A stretch of DNA of 64,000 nucleotides from Clostridium sp. BJN0013 (GTDB taxonomy: Bacteria > Bacillota > Clostridia > Clostridiales > Clostridiaceae), in NCBI RefSeq assembly GCF_040939125.1, contig NZ_CP162495.1, positions 2,666,001-2,730,000 of the forward strand, read 5' to 3'. A program made the translations under genes and the position numbers. This document shows, in pieces, positions 36,640-44,981 of the stretch; position 1 is the stretch's first letter; each line of letters begins with the position of its first letter. Under the pieces are notes generated by a model. That model did not search any database. It was not told the origin of the DNA and saw nothing but the letters and a program-made list of their open reading frames with translations.

Positions 36640-36975
36640 TACAACTATTCCTCTGAAAAACCTTTGATGCAATCATAAGATCAAAGATGATAAGCTGTAT
36701 AGATTGTTTTGCTGTCTCTGCGCGTAAAATTTCAGACTTTACTCTAGCTCTCATAAATTCCCCAAAGTAATCTAGCGTCTTCAAAATGATGTATGCTTAT
36801 CACTAAAGGTATCATATAAACTTCTACGATGGATTTCCATATACTCTATCAAGTCATTTATAGATGTCTTTTCATAGCCTTGTTTCCAAAATAATTCCAT
36901 GACTTTTTGGTGAACTACACTTTCTTCAAATTCCTTGCTTTGAGTATCTCCAGTTTCTTTTAGCAGTACGGATAC
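36640..36975 (-). pseudogene. TetR-family regulator remnant
   Basis: One reads VHQKVMELFWKQGYEKTSINDLIEYMEIHRRSLYDTFSDK (the TetR DNA-binding part), a stop or frameshift, then TLDYFGEFMRARVKSEILRAE. No complete frame exists. It may have controlled the OYE or tautomerase gene. Confidence 0.65.
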
Positions 36976-37021
36976 TACGACCTTAAGCTTACTATAATTC
37001 TCAATATTTATATATTCTTCA

Positions 37022-37468
37022 TTAGCCTTTGCCTTCCATAAGAGCTTTTACAATTTCTTTTGCTCCATCAGGAAGACCTTTCAACCACTCATCCTCCTGC
37101 CCATCAGGCGGGAAAACCTGTCCATATTTCAAAATACTATCTGGTTCAATACCGCACAAGTCAATCCAGATTGTGTTTATATCCCAGTTAATTGACTCGC
37201 TAACATCCTTAACCATTGTCAGCATCCACTGCCTACGCTGCTCAGCAGTTCTACCTACTCTGACATCTCCGCGTATCCACATATGTCTGTTAAAGCGATA
37301 TCCGCTTACATAACGATTGCTGTCTAGGATTTCATTAAAAATAACCTGTACATAGAACTCTGGTGCTCCTGTAGAATTAGTGTGTGACTTAGTGATAGCC
37401 TGTACTACCTTCTGTTTTTGATCATCATTCAAGGTATTAGCTTTTACATATACATTATAAGTAGGCAT
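37022..37468 (-). CDS. Tautomerase superfamily protein, cis-CaaD-like
   Basis: Start at ATG 37468 after GGAGGG, so Pro is residue 1 of the mature protein, as needed for catalysis. 148 residues, close to the 149 of cis-3-chloroacrylic acid dehalogenase. After Met removal the active-site equivalents are His28 (ITKSHTN) and Arg69/Arg72 (R-V-G-R, one position shifted from Arg70/Arg73). It could hydrate or tautomerise an unsaturated acid. It stands in a decaying catabolic patch with aldolase-type genes. Confidence 0.8.
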   Translation of the reverse strand: MPTYNVYVKANTLNDDQKQKVVQAITKSHTNSTGAPEFYVQVIFNEILDSNRYVSGYRFNRHMWIRGDVRVGRTAEQRRQWMLTMVKDVSESINWDINTIWIDLCGIEPDSILKYGQVFPPDGQEDEWLKGLPDGAKEIVKALMEGKG

Positions 37469-37550
37469 TATATTTTTCCCTCCATACATAAAATATTTTA
37501 TGTGATTTTACCACACAGACAAAATTTTGTTAATTTGTAATATCATACAA

Positions 37551-37778
37551 TCACATACTTGCAAAGCCATCCCTGAATTGCCACTGCTTTCCCTTAAGAG
37601 TTTCGGTAGCGAACTTTGCTGCAACTGTTCCTTGAAATGGATCTATATCTTCGACCCGAACAAAAGGTGTCAGATTTTTTAATTTGGCAATTCTGATTAA
37701 ATTCACGGCACTTTCAGTATCAATTGGGCTGTGTTCAGAATTAATTATTATATAGTTTATTTCTGAGTACCCAAGCAT
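37551..37778 (-). pseudogene. HpcH/HpaI aldolase remnant
   Basis: 75 codons carry EINYIIINSEHSPIDTESAV and LTPFVRVEDID, the start of an HpaI-type aldolase barrel. The rest of the barrel and the metal sites are gone, and the last 25 codons are unrelated. It fits the catabolic theme of the surrounding genes. Confidence 0.6.
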
Positions 37779-37861
37779 TCTGCAATTCAGATCTTCTTTC
37801 CAATATTAATTAAGTAATTTAACTGAAAAAATACGTTAACATCTTTCGTTATATCATTGGC

Positions 37862-38060
37862 TTATCCCTCTATAGCCCCGCCTATTTGACGCAAATGCTC
37901 TCTGAAGCCAAACTCAGGGTTTTGCACACGTTGCGCCAAGTAACTTTGAAAAGCAGCTTGTTCTCTAAAGCTGCGCCCTGAACGCATTTCACCAGCCTGG
38001 CGGCGTTCCGTTTCCCGAATGTTTTCCGCTGCCGGTATGATATCCACCAAACGCTTGTAA
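37862..38060 (-). pseudogene. C-terminal part of the split RraA-family gene
   Basis: Reads KRLVDIIPAAENIRETERRQ and then a MRSGRSFREQAAFQSYLAQRV tail ending FREHLRQIGGAIEG, the exact C-terminal helix of RraA-like aldolases. The GC content (about 50%) matches the N-terminal part at 39938-40456, not the neighbours. The IS110 element lies between the two parts. Confidence 0.85.
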
Positions 38061-38232
38061 GACCAGCTAGTAAAAGTCAATAGTTAATTTAAAAAATTTA
38101 TTTACTAAATTTAAGAGCAAAAAAGAGCATGGCAAACAAACCATAAAAAAATACGAACTATGGCAAATTTTTACTAAAACTAAATTGGAAATAATTTATC
38201 CAATTTGGACCATAATTAATTTGTCTAAGTGG

Positions 38233-39531
38233 TTAAGAAACTGATCTTGAAAAATTAGTAACATACATTTGGTTGTGCAGTTTTGGTTCACGAATTTCAT
38301 AAGGCTTTTGATCTCTAAGAACTGCAAATATGTACTTTACAAGTTTGTGCATAATTGCACAAAGAGCAACTTTCTTCTTCTTACCATTTAAGTTTTTATT
38401 GCGATACTGGTAAAGAACACTGTTAATTGGTTTACCAGTTTTGGATTTTCTTATTGATGCAAGAGCAGCAGCATAAAGTGCTCTTCTACCAAAGCGTGTA
38501 CCACGCTTGGACATTTTATTTTGGTCACTATTAAATTTCCCGGATTGACTAACTGAAGGGTCAATTCCAAAGAAAGCAACCATTTCTTTTGGATGCTTGA
38601 ACCTTGTAGGATCGCCTATTTCACTCATTATGGTTACAGCTGTAATAAAGCCTATACCTTTGAAAGAAAGAAGCAATGCTATGTTGTTCTTAAATGAAGC
38701 AGGTGTTGAGTCATTTTTAACTGCTGATTCTATTTCATTTACTAGAGTTTCAATTTGTTCATTAATGATGTTTAAAAGCTTTATATTTATGCCTATAGTT
38801 ACTTTAAAGGAATTATTGGTTATTCCTATTTGTACAGCACTTAGTGCAGCGTTTAAAAGTTTGTTATATGTGTTTGTACACCAGTCAATTGATTTACAAG
38901 AATTTTCCTTTAGTAAAGCAATTAAATCATCTTTTGGTGCATCAACAATTGCTTTAGGGGATGAAAATTTACTTAAAACTGCTAATGAAGTAACACCAGC
39001 TACGTCAGAAAAAACATTATGATATCCAGGAAAAAACGTTCTAAGATCAGAAGATAACTTTTTCTTGAACTGGGAACGGTTATCTATAAGGCTGTAGTAA
39101 TCACGACAAAGTGATCTTACAGCAAATATTGGGATATCTAAATAATCAGACATTTTTATATTTTGAAATTTTGCTATGTTTGCAATAGTTAAGGCATCCA
39201 TTTTATCATTTTTCACTTTTCTTATTCCTAAATTTTTGTTACTATTAGTAATAAGAGGATTTATAACGAAAGTTTCTAATTCGTTATTCTTTAGGAAGTG
39301 GAAAAGAGTTAAATGGTAAACACCAGTTGATTCCATGAAAAGTGATGGTTTCATGGAGAACTCTTTTTCCACTTTTCTCATTTCTTTGAGAAGATAAGAG
39401 AAACCATCAGAAGTGTGCATTATCTTGAAAGCCTTTCTATAAACTGCTCCATCAGGGGCTAGTATTGCAACCATAGAATAATCAGCAGAAACATCGATAC
39501 CTACTACAGGTAAATTAAAAAATTTTGACAT
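38233..39531 (-). CDS. IS110-family recombinase (transposase)
   Basis: 432 residues. The N-terminal DEDD RuvC-like domain starts GIDVSADYSMVAIL and includes FMESTGVYH and the KNDKMDALTIANIA DEDD acidic motif. The C-terminal Transposase_20 domain has LLSFKGIGFITAVTIMSEIGDPTRFKHPKEMVAFFGIDPSV and the catalytic Ser region (SQSGKF...SKRGTRFGRRALY). It inserts the element by bridge-RNA guided recombination in related systems. Intact, thus possibly active. Confidence 0.9.
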   Translation of the reverse strand: MSKFFNLPVVGIDVSADYSMVAILAPDGAVYRKAFKIMHTSDGFSYLLKEMRKVEKEFSMKPSLFMESTGVYHLTLFHFLKNNELETFVINPLITNSNKNLGIRKVKNDKMDALTIANIAKFQNIKMSDYLDIPIFAVRSLCRDYYSLIDNRSQFKKKLSSDLRTFFPGYHNVFSDVAGVTSLAVLSKFSSPKAIVDAPKDDLIALLKENSCKSIDWCTNTYNKLLNAALSAVQIGITNNSFKVTIGINIKLLNIINEQIETLVNEIESAVKNDSTPASFKNNIALLLSFKGIGFITAVTIMSEIGDPTRFKHPKEMVAFFGIDPSVSQSGKFNSDQNKMSKRGTRFGRRALYAAALASIRKSKTGKPINSVLYQYRNKNLNGKKKKVALCAIMHKLVKYIFAVLRDQKPYEIREPKLHNQMYVTNFSRSVS

Positions 39532-39589
39532 TGTAAATATCTCCTTTTCATATATTTTTGAAGATAGAACAGAGTATCCATACCTAACA

Positions 39590-39745
39590 GTGAGCTAACA
39601 ACCTCGTTTGTGACACGAGTAATTCTTCCGCAAGGGAAGAAACTCAACCAGCTAAACATCTAATCTCACTGATGGAATGATACGCTTTTTCACGGGTATA
39701 GGAACTCCGAAGGAGTCCTCCCAGGAGGAATACATCTAACCTCTA
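39590..39745 (-). ncRNA. Candidate IS110 bridge RNA
   Basis: The non-coding end upstream of the recombinase has stacked hairpins on the minus strand. They are GGACTCC/GGAGTTCC with a TTC loop (about 39704-39721), CTTCCCTTGCGGAAG (about 39627), and CTCGTG...CACAAACGAG (about 39602). Such a multi-hairpin RNA next to the recombinase is where bridge RNAs are encoded. Target-specifying loops cannot be assigned by eye. Confidence 0.6.
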
Positions 39746-39937
39746 TTCAGAAGATATTATACAATGATTTAACTATTAATCAAGTTACCCTTGTGGAAGA
39801 TACACTCTTATTATTTTTAGACTTACTAAAGGATATTGCAATTTCCAGAACGGAACTTGAGATGTACGAACAATAATTAATTTATATTTATAAATATCCG
39901 TTAGTAGAGATGATCTAATCTCTATTGATTGGTACAA

Positions 39938-40456
39938 CTATATTATACGAGGAAGGAATATGACACCATCACCATCACCAACGGCAACATCTTCAAGAGT
40001 TACTATCCATTCACCAACACGCGCCCAGTGGAGAGCATCGGGCGAACGTTTGTCAAGGCTCAAAGGGCCTGTCGGTAACGAGCCTAGCGAAAAAAATGGA
40101 AGACCGATTTCCTGCAATTCCATGGTATCACGATGCAGACCCCAGATTACAATTCCTCCCAGTCCTCCTGTAGCCATCTCAAGTGTCACCAAATCGCCTA
40201 CACACGCCTGATCAGTGCGCCCTCCGTTATCAACAACCAGTATATCTCCTTTTTCAGATATTTCCAAAGCCTCCAGGAATATATCCACACTACCTACATG
40301 GCGTGCCGGGAGAACTCTGCCAGCGCAGTGCATCTCAGGCGTCAAGGGGCGTAGTGTAGTTGGTGCACATCTCACTGTTACTCCCACTCTAAGGCATGCA
40401 TCAGCAAGGTGTGGTGTACTTAACGTATTAAGGCGTTCAATTAATTCACATTTCAT
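39938..40456 (-). pseudogene. N-terminal part of RraA-family aldolase gene, split by IS110
   Basis: 172 codons to the IS junction. RraA/HMG aldolase-like features: LSTPHLADACLRVG, AGRVLPARHVGSVDIFLEAL, VDNGGRTDQACVGDLVTLEMATGGLGGIVIWGLHRDT (active-site Arg-Asp, metal site) and DGDGVIFLP. The frame runs on a few codons into IS sequence and stops. Joined with 37862-38060 it gives a normal length protein. Family members cleave 4-hydroxy-4-methyl-2-oxoglutarate or act as RNase E inhibitors. Confidence 0.85.
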
Positions 40457-40533
40457 AACTTGTTCTCCTTTCTCCTTATAATTGATTTCGATAATATTGA
40501 ACGGGTATTTTTGTCGTTTTATTCAAAACTCTT

Positions 40534-40640
40534 CATATTACCAGAACACATACTATCGGATATAAAGATAAAAACAGTTTGCCGATTGCGAGTAAATACT
40601 TTATAGAATACCTAACCTCTAATATTGACAAACTGCCATA
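40534..40640 (+). pseudogene. C-terminal scrap of a second LysR gene
   Basis: About 107 bp repeats the last codons of the LysR gene at 33281-34150 (matching 34045-34150) with a few changes, including the DKNSLPIASKYF and NIDKLP-stop end. The remainder of the copy is missing. Confidence 0.85.
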
Positions 40641-40698
40641 ATACTTTTACCTAGTTAGCTTCATTTCGCTAATCTTCATTACGTAGTTGGAAGGCATA

Positions 40699-40737
40699 AC
40701 AAAAGCCGAGCGTTCTCGTCAGTGTCCAGGCTTTTGT
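40699..40737 (-). terminator. Possible terminator of the thioesterase gene
   Basis: ACAAAAGCC and GGCTTTTGT pair perfectly over 9 bp with a 21-nt loop, with a short T-rich flank on the minus strand. A second dyad CAGACAA/TTGTCTG lies just beside it at about 40744-40760. Confidence 0.5.
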
Positions 40738-40777
40738 ATCATCAGACAACACTTGTCTGGATGTAAATCAAATAGAG

Positions 40778-41203
40778 TTATTTCCTGGTTTGCGTCGTGA
40801 TCATTGTTGCCAACATTTTTGCGATTATATTTTCTCCGTTTTCATCTGTAACAACCGCTTCGGCTATGACTAGTGTTTTACCAGTTTTAACAACTTGTCC
40901 AGTTGCTACAATTTTATTTGAACTAGCAGGTCTAATTAGGTTTATCTTAAATTCCACTGTCAAAACTTCGGAATCTACGGGCATTGTAGTCAGCGCTGCA
41001 TAGCCGCAAGCTACATCTGCTAATGATGTAACCACACCCCCATGTAACAATCCTTGTTGTTGAGTTAGAGTATCTTTGCGTTTACATGTTATAATTACTT
41101 TGCCATCTTCAACATGCTCAAGTTCGGCACCAATCAGTGACAAGAAATTTTGTTTTTTGAAACTGTTATTTATTCTATCGTAAAGTCTCTTGTTTGAATT
41201 CAT
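40778..41203 (-). CDS. PaaI-type hotdog thioesterase
   Basis: Start at ATG 41203 with AAAAGGAG 9 nt before it, giving 141 residues. Hotdog features: CKRKDTLTQQQGLLHGGVVTSLADVACGYAA (active-site motif HGG and Asp) and VEFKINLIRPA. It probably cleaves an acyl-CoA or aryl-CoA. A LysR-type operator lies about 155 bp upstream. Confidence 0.85.
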   Translation of the reverse strand: MNSNKRLYDRINNSFKKQNFLSLIGAELEHVEDGKVIITCKRKDTLTQQQGLLHGGVVTSLADVACGYAALTTMPVDSEVLTVEFKINLIRPASSNKIVATGQVVKTGKTLVIAEAVVTDENGENIIAKMLATMITTQTRK

Positions 41204-41358
41204 TATATGCACTCCTTTTGAAAAGCTCAATAAGATAAAAGTTATAATGATATTATTTTTGTAATTCATTTCATCATACAAATAATTACAAATGTCACCT
41301 ATTTCACAAAGATATTTTTTCCTACGCTTTTTTAAGTTTAGTATATACTGATCTTTAA

Positions 41359-41384
41359 AATAAGTAAAATAAATGTTTCTTATC
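41359..41384. promoter_or_regulatory. LysR-type operator, copy B
   Basis: AATAAG, 14 bp, CTTATC, with flanking similarity (41344-41390) to 33210-33256. The LysR that binds copy A may also control the thioesterase gene. Confidence 0.6.
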
Positions 41385-41593
41385 TAAATATTATAAAAGC
41401 TAATTTATAAAACTGTAAGACGATAGAAATGACAGAAATACTTAGAATATTTGCGACAAATTAAAATTTATTTATCTAATTTTATATACCAATTTCTTGA
41501 ATCCAGTTTGTAACTTGCTGTTTGTCAAAATTACTCATCGATGCAAATCCAGAAAGAATTGTTGATTTGGGACATTCTTTCGCAATATTACTC

Positions 41594-42187
41594 TCAAGTC
41601 CCTCCAATCCATATGCCAAGTATATCTTTACGACCTTTTATATCAAGTGCCATACAGATATAGTCAGCTTTACTAACGATTCTATGTTCTTCTCTTACTT
41701 TAAAATGTATAGCGTCCATATATACTATTGGATAGATCTCATCCATGGATCTATTCTGCCATACTACAGCTGTATCCATAACTTTATCAGTAATTTTAGA
41801 TATCATTGAAGGGGATATATCTATACCGTAAGGTTCATCTATCTCTGATTTGATATCATCTACGGACATTCCCCTGGCATATAACCCTATAACCTTTTTA
41901 TCAAGCTCATTGCAGACTGTCTCATGTTTTTTCACTATTTTAGGCTCAAATTTAGCTTTTCTATCCCTTGGTACATCTACTTTAATTCCATCTAAGCTGG
42001 TCTTAATATTTTTAGAACTATATCCGTTTCTATAATTTTTATCTCCTTCAGATAGTCTATCATATTTTTCTCTTCCTAGATGTTCTTCCATTTCTGCTTC
42101 TAAAAATTGCTGTATTATACCTCCAAATAATCTTTGCATCAACCTATCCTTTCCCACTAAATCTTCCATGCTGTTGCATTTTTTCAA
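41594..42187 (-). pseudogene. IS256-family transposase, N-terminal half
   Basis: 197 codons: LMQRLFGGIIQQFLEAEMEEHLG, YRNGYSSKNIKTSLDGIKVDVPRDR, YARGMSVDDIKSEIDEPYGIDISPSMISKITDKVM, and the first catalytic Asp in IVYMDAIHFKVRE. It stops at LGIWIGGT; the remaining catalytic residues are missing. A different sequence of unknown origin (ESNIAKECPKSTILSGFASM) begins at the break. Confidence 0.8.
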
Positions 42188-42928
42188 TTCTTTTTTAAGT
42201 CTATATCAGGTATTTCCTATACATTCGTAATTTCCTTTCTCCTCTCTAGTAATATTTCATACTTATTATTACCATTATTGCCAGCTACACATACATTAAA
42301 ATAACTTACCTTGATTTGTTTTACACAAACCTAGGTACGTTCCCCGTACTGTGGGTAAATATTTGAATGGATATGTGAAGTCCACTACTAGAAACCGTAA
42401 ATCTAAAATAGACTCTTTTGAGCGTATTATTAAAAAACTTCTTAGTAAACTGTCCACCATCAAACCTAACCAGTTCATCCAAAAAGTTATCATCTTTTAA
42501 ATGTTGTAAATAATCAATTACTTCCAGATAAGGACGAATCACATCTGCAACATCCAATAGCGCCAGACCCATTTTGGCTAGTGCTGGCGGATGTGCTTGT
42601 ACCACTACTATTGCTTACTTGAGCTATGTTATCCCCTTTTGTAGTTCCATTGATGTTTATCGCCCATAATCCCCTGTTATTCTCTCTGGCATCCGCACAG
42701 AATTTCTTAAAATATTCAGCATATTTTACATTAGCTGTACTGTCATCTGTTGCGCATAGCCATTATAAGCCAGTATCACATAATTTTCATACATAAAACT
42801 TAGTATATTTCTATTTTTCACAAATTTGGTTATTTATTGTGAAATTATAGGACAAATTACATAAGTTTCACACCGTATCGTAATACAGTTGTCATAATTA
42901 TTAATTACAATTTTATTTGAAAAGGAAT
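42188..42928. pseudogene. Degenerate stretch without an intact gene
   Basis: I see no supported gene. Short frames on the minus strand (42321-42605, PPALAKMGLALLDVADVIRPYLE...; about 42630-42740, YAEYFKKFCADARENNRGLWAI) look like ends of real proteins cut short, but I do not recognise the families. The last part is AT-rich promoter DNA. Confidence 0.35.
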
Positions 42929-42959
42929 TTAAGTGAAAACCACTTAAAGGTACTATAAT
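42929..42959 (+). promoter_or_regulatory. Promoter with dyad operator before the secreted repeat protein
   Basis: TTAAGTG, 5 bp, CACTTAA form a perfect 7-bp inverted repeat (42929-42947). TATAAT follows at 42954-42959. The dyad lies where the -35 region should be, so it is a likely regulator site. The ATG at 42986 has GGAGG 8 nt before it. Confidence 0.6.
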
Positions 42960-42985
42960 AATAAAAAATTTAGGAGGCAATAAAA

Positions 42986-43420
42986 ATGTCAAGAACAAAG
43001 TACAAATTACTCTCAGCTGTAATGCTTGCAACACCATTGTTACTTAATACAGGGATCGCTACGACAGTTAGCGCACACCCTATCAATAATGGTGTACAAC
43101 CTGTAGTTTATAGGTACAACTACACTTTTGCAAATTTCCAGACTAAATTAAATGCTTTAGTAACAGCCGGTGTTATAACTCAAAGCCAAGAAACAATAAT
43201 ACTAAATTTATATTATAGTGGTCAAATAACAACAAGATCAACTTTCAAGGCTCAACTAGATGCTTTAGTAGCAGCAGGTACTATAACCCAAGGCCAAGAA
43301 TATTCAATATTAAATGTATTTACTGGTTGGGGTACCAATTGGGAATTACCAGCACCACCTAATGAGCCTGGACATAATGGTGGATCACCTAACGGATCTG
43401 AACATAATCATGGAAAATAG
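42986..43420 (+). CDS. Small secreted protein with two helical repeats
   Basis: 144 residues with a signal peptide (LSAVMLATPLLLNTGIATTVSA). Two repeats follow: FQTKLNALVTAGVITQSQE (about 46-70) and FKAQLDALVAAGTITQGQE (about 80-105). The C-terminal tail is Gly/Asn/His-rich. The family is not recognised. It resembles small cell-surface or matrix proteins of clostridia. The promoter dyad suggests strong regulation. Confidence 0.75.
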   Translation: MSRTKYKLLSAVMLATPLLLNTGIATTVSAHPINNGVQPVVYRYNYTFANFQTKLNALVTAGVITQSQETIILNLYYSGQITTRSTFKAQLDALVAAGTITQGQEYSILNVFTGWGTNWELPAPPNEPGHNGGSPNGSEHNHGK

Positions 43421-43805
43421 AACTCTTTAGGTGAATTAGTAAATGATTATATATCAAAAACATCAGATTAATAAAATAATGTGTATCAATTTTTAACATT
43501 AACTTTACTAATAGTCCAGTTTTATATATCTTTAGCATTAAAATATATAAAACTGGACCTAGATATTAGTCAAATTTAATAAACGATATTAAACACTTGA
43601 TATAATCCAATCATATATTTAATTATAAATATATTCCCTTCAATAAACTTCTATAGCTAGATATTCCTACATATGTTTCTATATATATTTCTAATATATT
43701 CTTAAAAGTGATAAGAACTAATTATTTAAAACATATCATAATCTTCAATTCATGAATACTATAAATTATAATATCTTCTTTTTTATCTAATTTATAAAAT
43801 ATGGT
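43421..43805. repeat. Intergenic region with a perfect 16-bp inverted repeat (43514-43558)
   Basis: GTCCAGTTTTATATAT and its exact complement with a 13-nt loop. It is 90 bp after the secreted protein gene and could end its transcript although the T-run is weak. Nothing else is seen here. Confidence 0.6.
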
Positions 43806-43912
43806 ATGATATTAATCAAGAGAATAAAAATGTTTTTAGTTAGCCACCTTCCGATTTATCTCGTACAAAAGAGATCTTTGCGGTTAATCTGACAGCAGAG
43901 AAGGTGACAAAT
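43806..43912 (+). promoter_or_regulatory. Structured leader, copy B, with anti-ribosome-site segment
   Basis: About 85% identical by eye to 24587-24694. CCACCTTCC near 43846 pairs with GAAGGTG at 43900-43906, the ribosome site of the small gene. A short TCTC/GAGA hairpin lies between. Conservation in two places favours a working leader. Confidence 0.55.
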
Positions 43913-44092
43913 TTGAGTGAAACTGTTATTGCATTAGGATTTATATGTGTTACATCACTTGGCTTAACGGCTATGGTGATTATAGGAACATATCTAAAAG
44001 ATAGACTTGAAATTAAAGGTAAATCTTCAGTTCATAAGTTAACTGAAAATGAAATTTCCATAACTGTCGAAGATAAAAACTCAAAAAACTAA
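43913..44092 (+). CDS. Small single-helix membrane protein
   Basis: 59 residues from TTG 43913 (GTG 43904 also possible). A hydrophobic helix (TVIALGFICVTSLGLTAMVIIGTY) is followed by a short charged tail (KDRLEIKG...EDKNSKN). The first 37 residues are shared with the chimera at 24695. Role unknown. Confidence 0.6.
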   Translation: MSETVIALGFICVTSLGLTAMVIIGTYLKDRLEIKGKSSVHKLTENEISITVEDKNSKN

Positions 44093-44218
44093 AAATAGTT
44101 AATCTTAAAAACCGTGACGGCTTCTTTCAAAAGCATTCCCAAATACGGAATACCAAAGGTGCATAGTGCACCAGGTAAGAAATACATTAAAATATGTATC
44201 CTATAAGGAAGTGTATTT

Positions 44219-44353
44219 ACAAGTGACAAATCCTTACTTAAGGCACTTTATCTTTCTACCTTTGAGGCAATTAAAAAGTGTCACCTTCCTATTAGAAACT
44301 GGGGAAAAGCATATGGGAAGTTTTCCATAATGTATGAAGGACGACTTAAGTAG
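44219..44353 (+). pseudogene. IS256-family transposase, last codons
   Basis: One frame reads SLLKALYLSTFEAIKK, CHLPIRNWGKAYGKFSIMYEGRLK-stop, the C-terminus of IS256-type transposases. It lies in the opposite direction to the N-terminal half at 41594. Confidence 0.7.
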
Positions 44354-44354
44354 T

Positions 44355-44404
44355 AAAAAATAACATGTCATAAATATCCTTTTTCAAGGGTATTCTTGAC
44401 ATGC
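44355..44404 (-). terminator. Terminator of the small gene at 44537
   Basis: A long stem (about 44365-44381 with 44387-44403, two mismatches, AAG/CTT next to a GAAA loop) is followed on the minus strand by a TATTTTTT run. Confidence 0.6.
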
Positions 44405-44536
44405 TTATAATTAATTATTATATTATACTAAAGAGATTAAGGTAGTTTCATATTCTTTAATGCTTTAAAATAATTATCATAGTTAGCTATTTACAGAAAA
44501 ATTTCATACTCTCCACACTCTAATGCATCCATTAAA

Positions 44537-44728
44537 TTATTTATTGAAAATAAACTGTATATAAATAGGATACAATAAAAATATTCCAAGAACTATAACA
44601 ATCACTTCAAAAATACCGATACCATAACCTATCTTACCATAAGATTCTTCTTTTAGTTCTCTTCTGAATCCATCACCAGTAGATTCAGAATTCTCCTTAT
44701 CAGAAAATCTATTATATATATTTATCAT
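44537..44728 (-). CDS. Small membrane protein with charged N-terminus
   Basis: 63 residues from ATG 44728 (GGAGG 6 nt before). The N-terminal half is charged (RFSDKENSESTGDGFRRELKEE); a single membrane helix (YGIGIFEVIVIVLGIFLLYPIYIQF) ends the protein. No family recognised. A stem-loop terminator follows, which supports it being real. Confidence 0.55.
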   Translation of the reverse strand: MINIYNRFSDKENSESTGDGFRRELKEESYGKIGYGIGIFEVIVIVLGIFLLYPIYIQFIFNK

Positions 44729-44981
44729 AACATTACCTCCATGTAATATACATTTATAGGTATTTACTATTGTTTTTGGTAAGGTAGGAATCAAACAGAA
44801 CCAAACTTAAAAATCAATACAAAAATGAGAAAATCATTGCAGGTACTCTAAAAGAAATAATAAATATTCTTTTTACTGCTTCCAAATCAAGTTTTTATTT
44901 AAGTGTATTTCTTAATCTATTTAACTCATTTTTAAACATATCTGCATTTTTATTTAAATTATTTTTAAATACTTGTGGAGC

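Larger units (their letters stand above)
38062..39943 (-). mobile_element. IS110-family insertion sequence inside an RraA-like gene
   Basis: About 1.88 kb between the two halves of the split rraA-like gene; exact ends cannot be fixed because IS110 elements lack clear inverted repeats. It carries one DEDD recombinase gene and about 400 bp of non-coding DNA upstream of it, the IS110-group layout. Confidence 0.8.
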
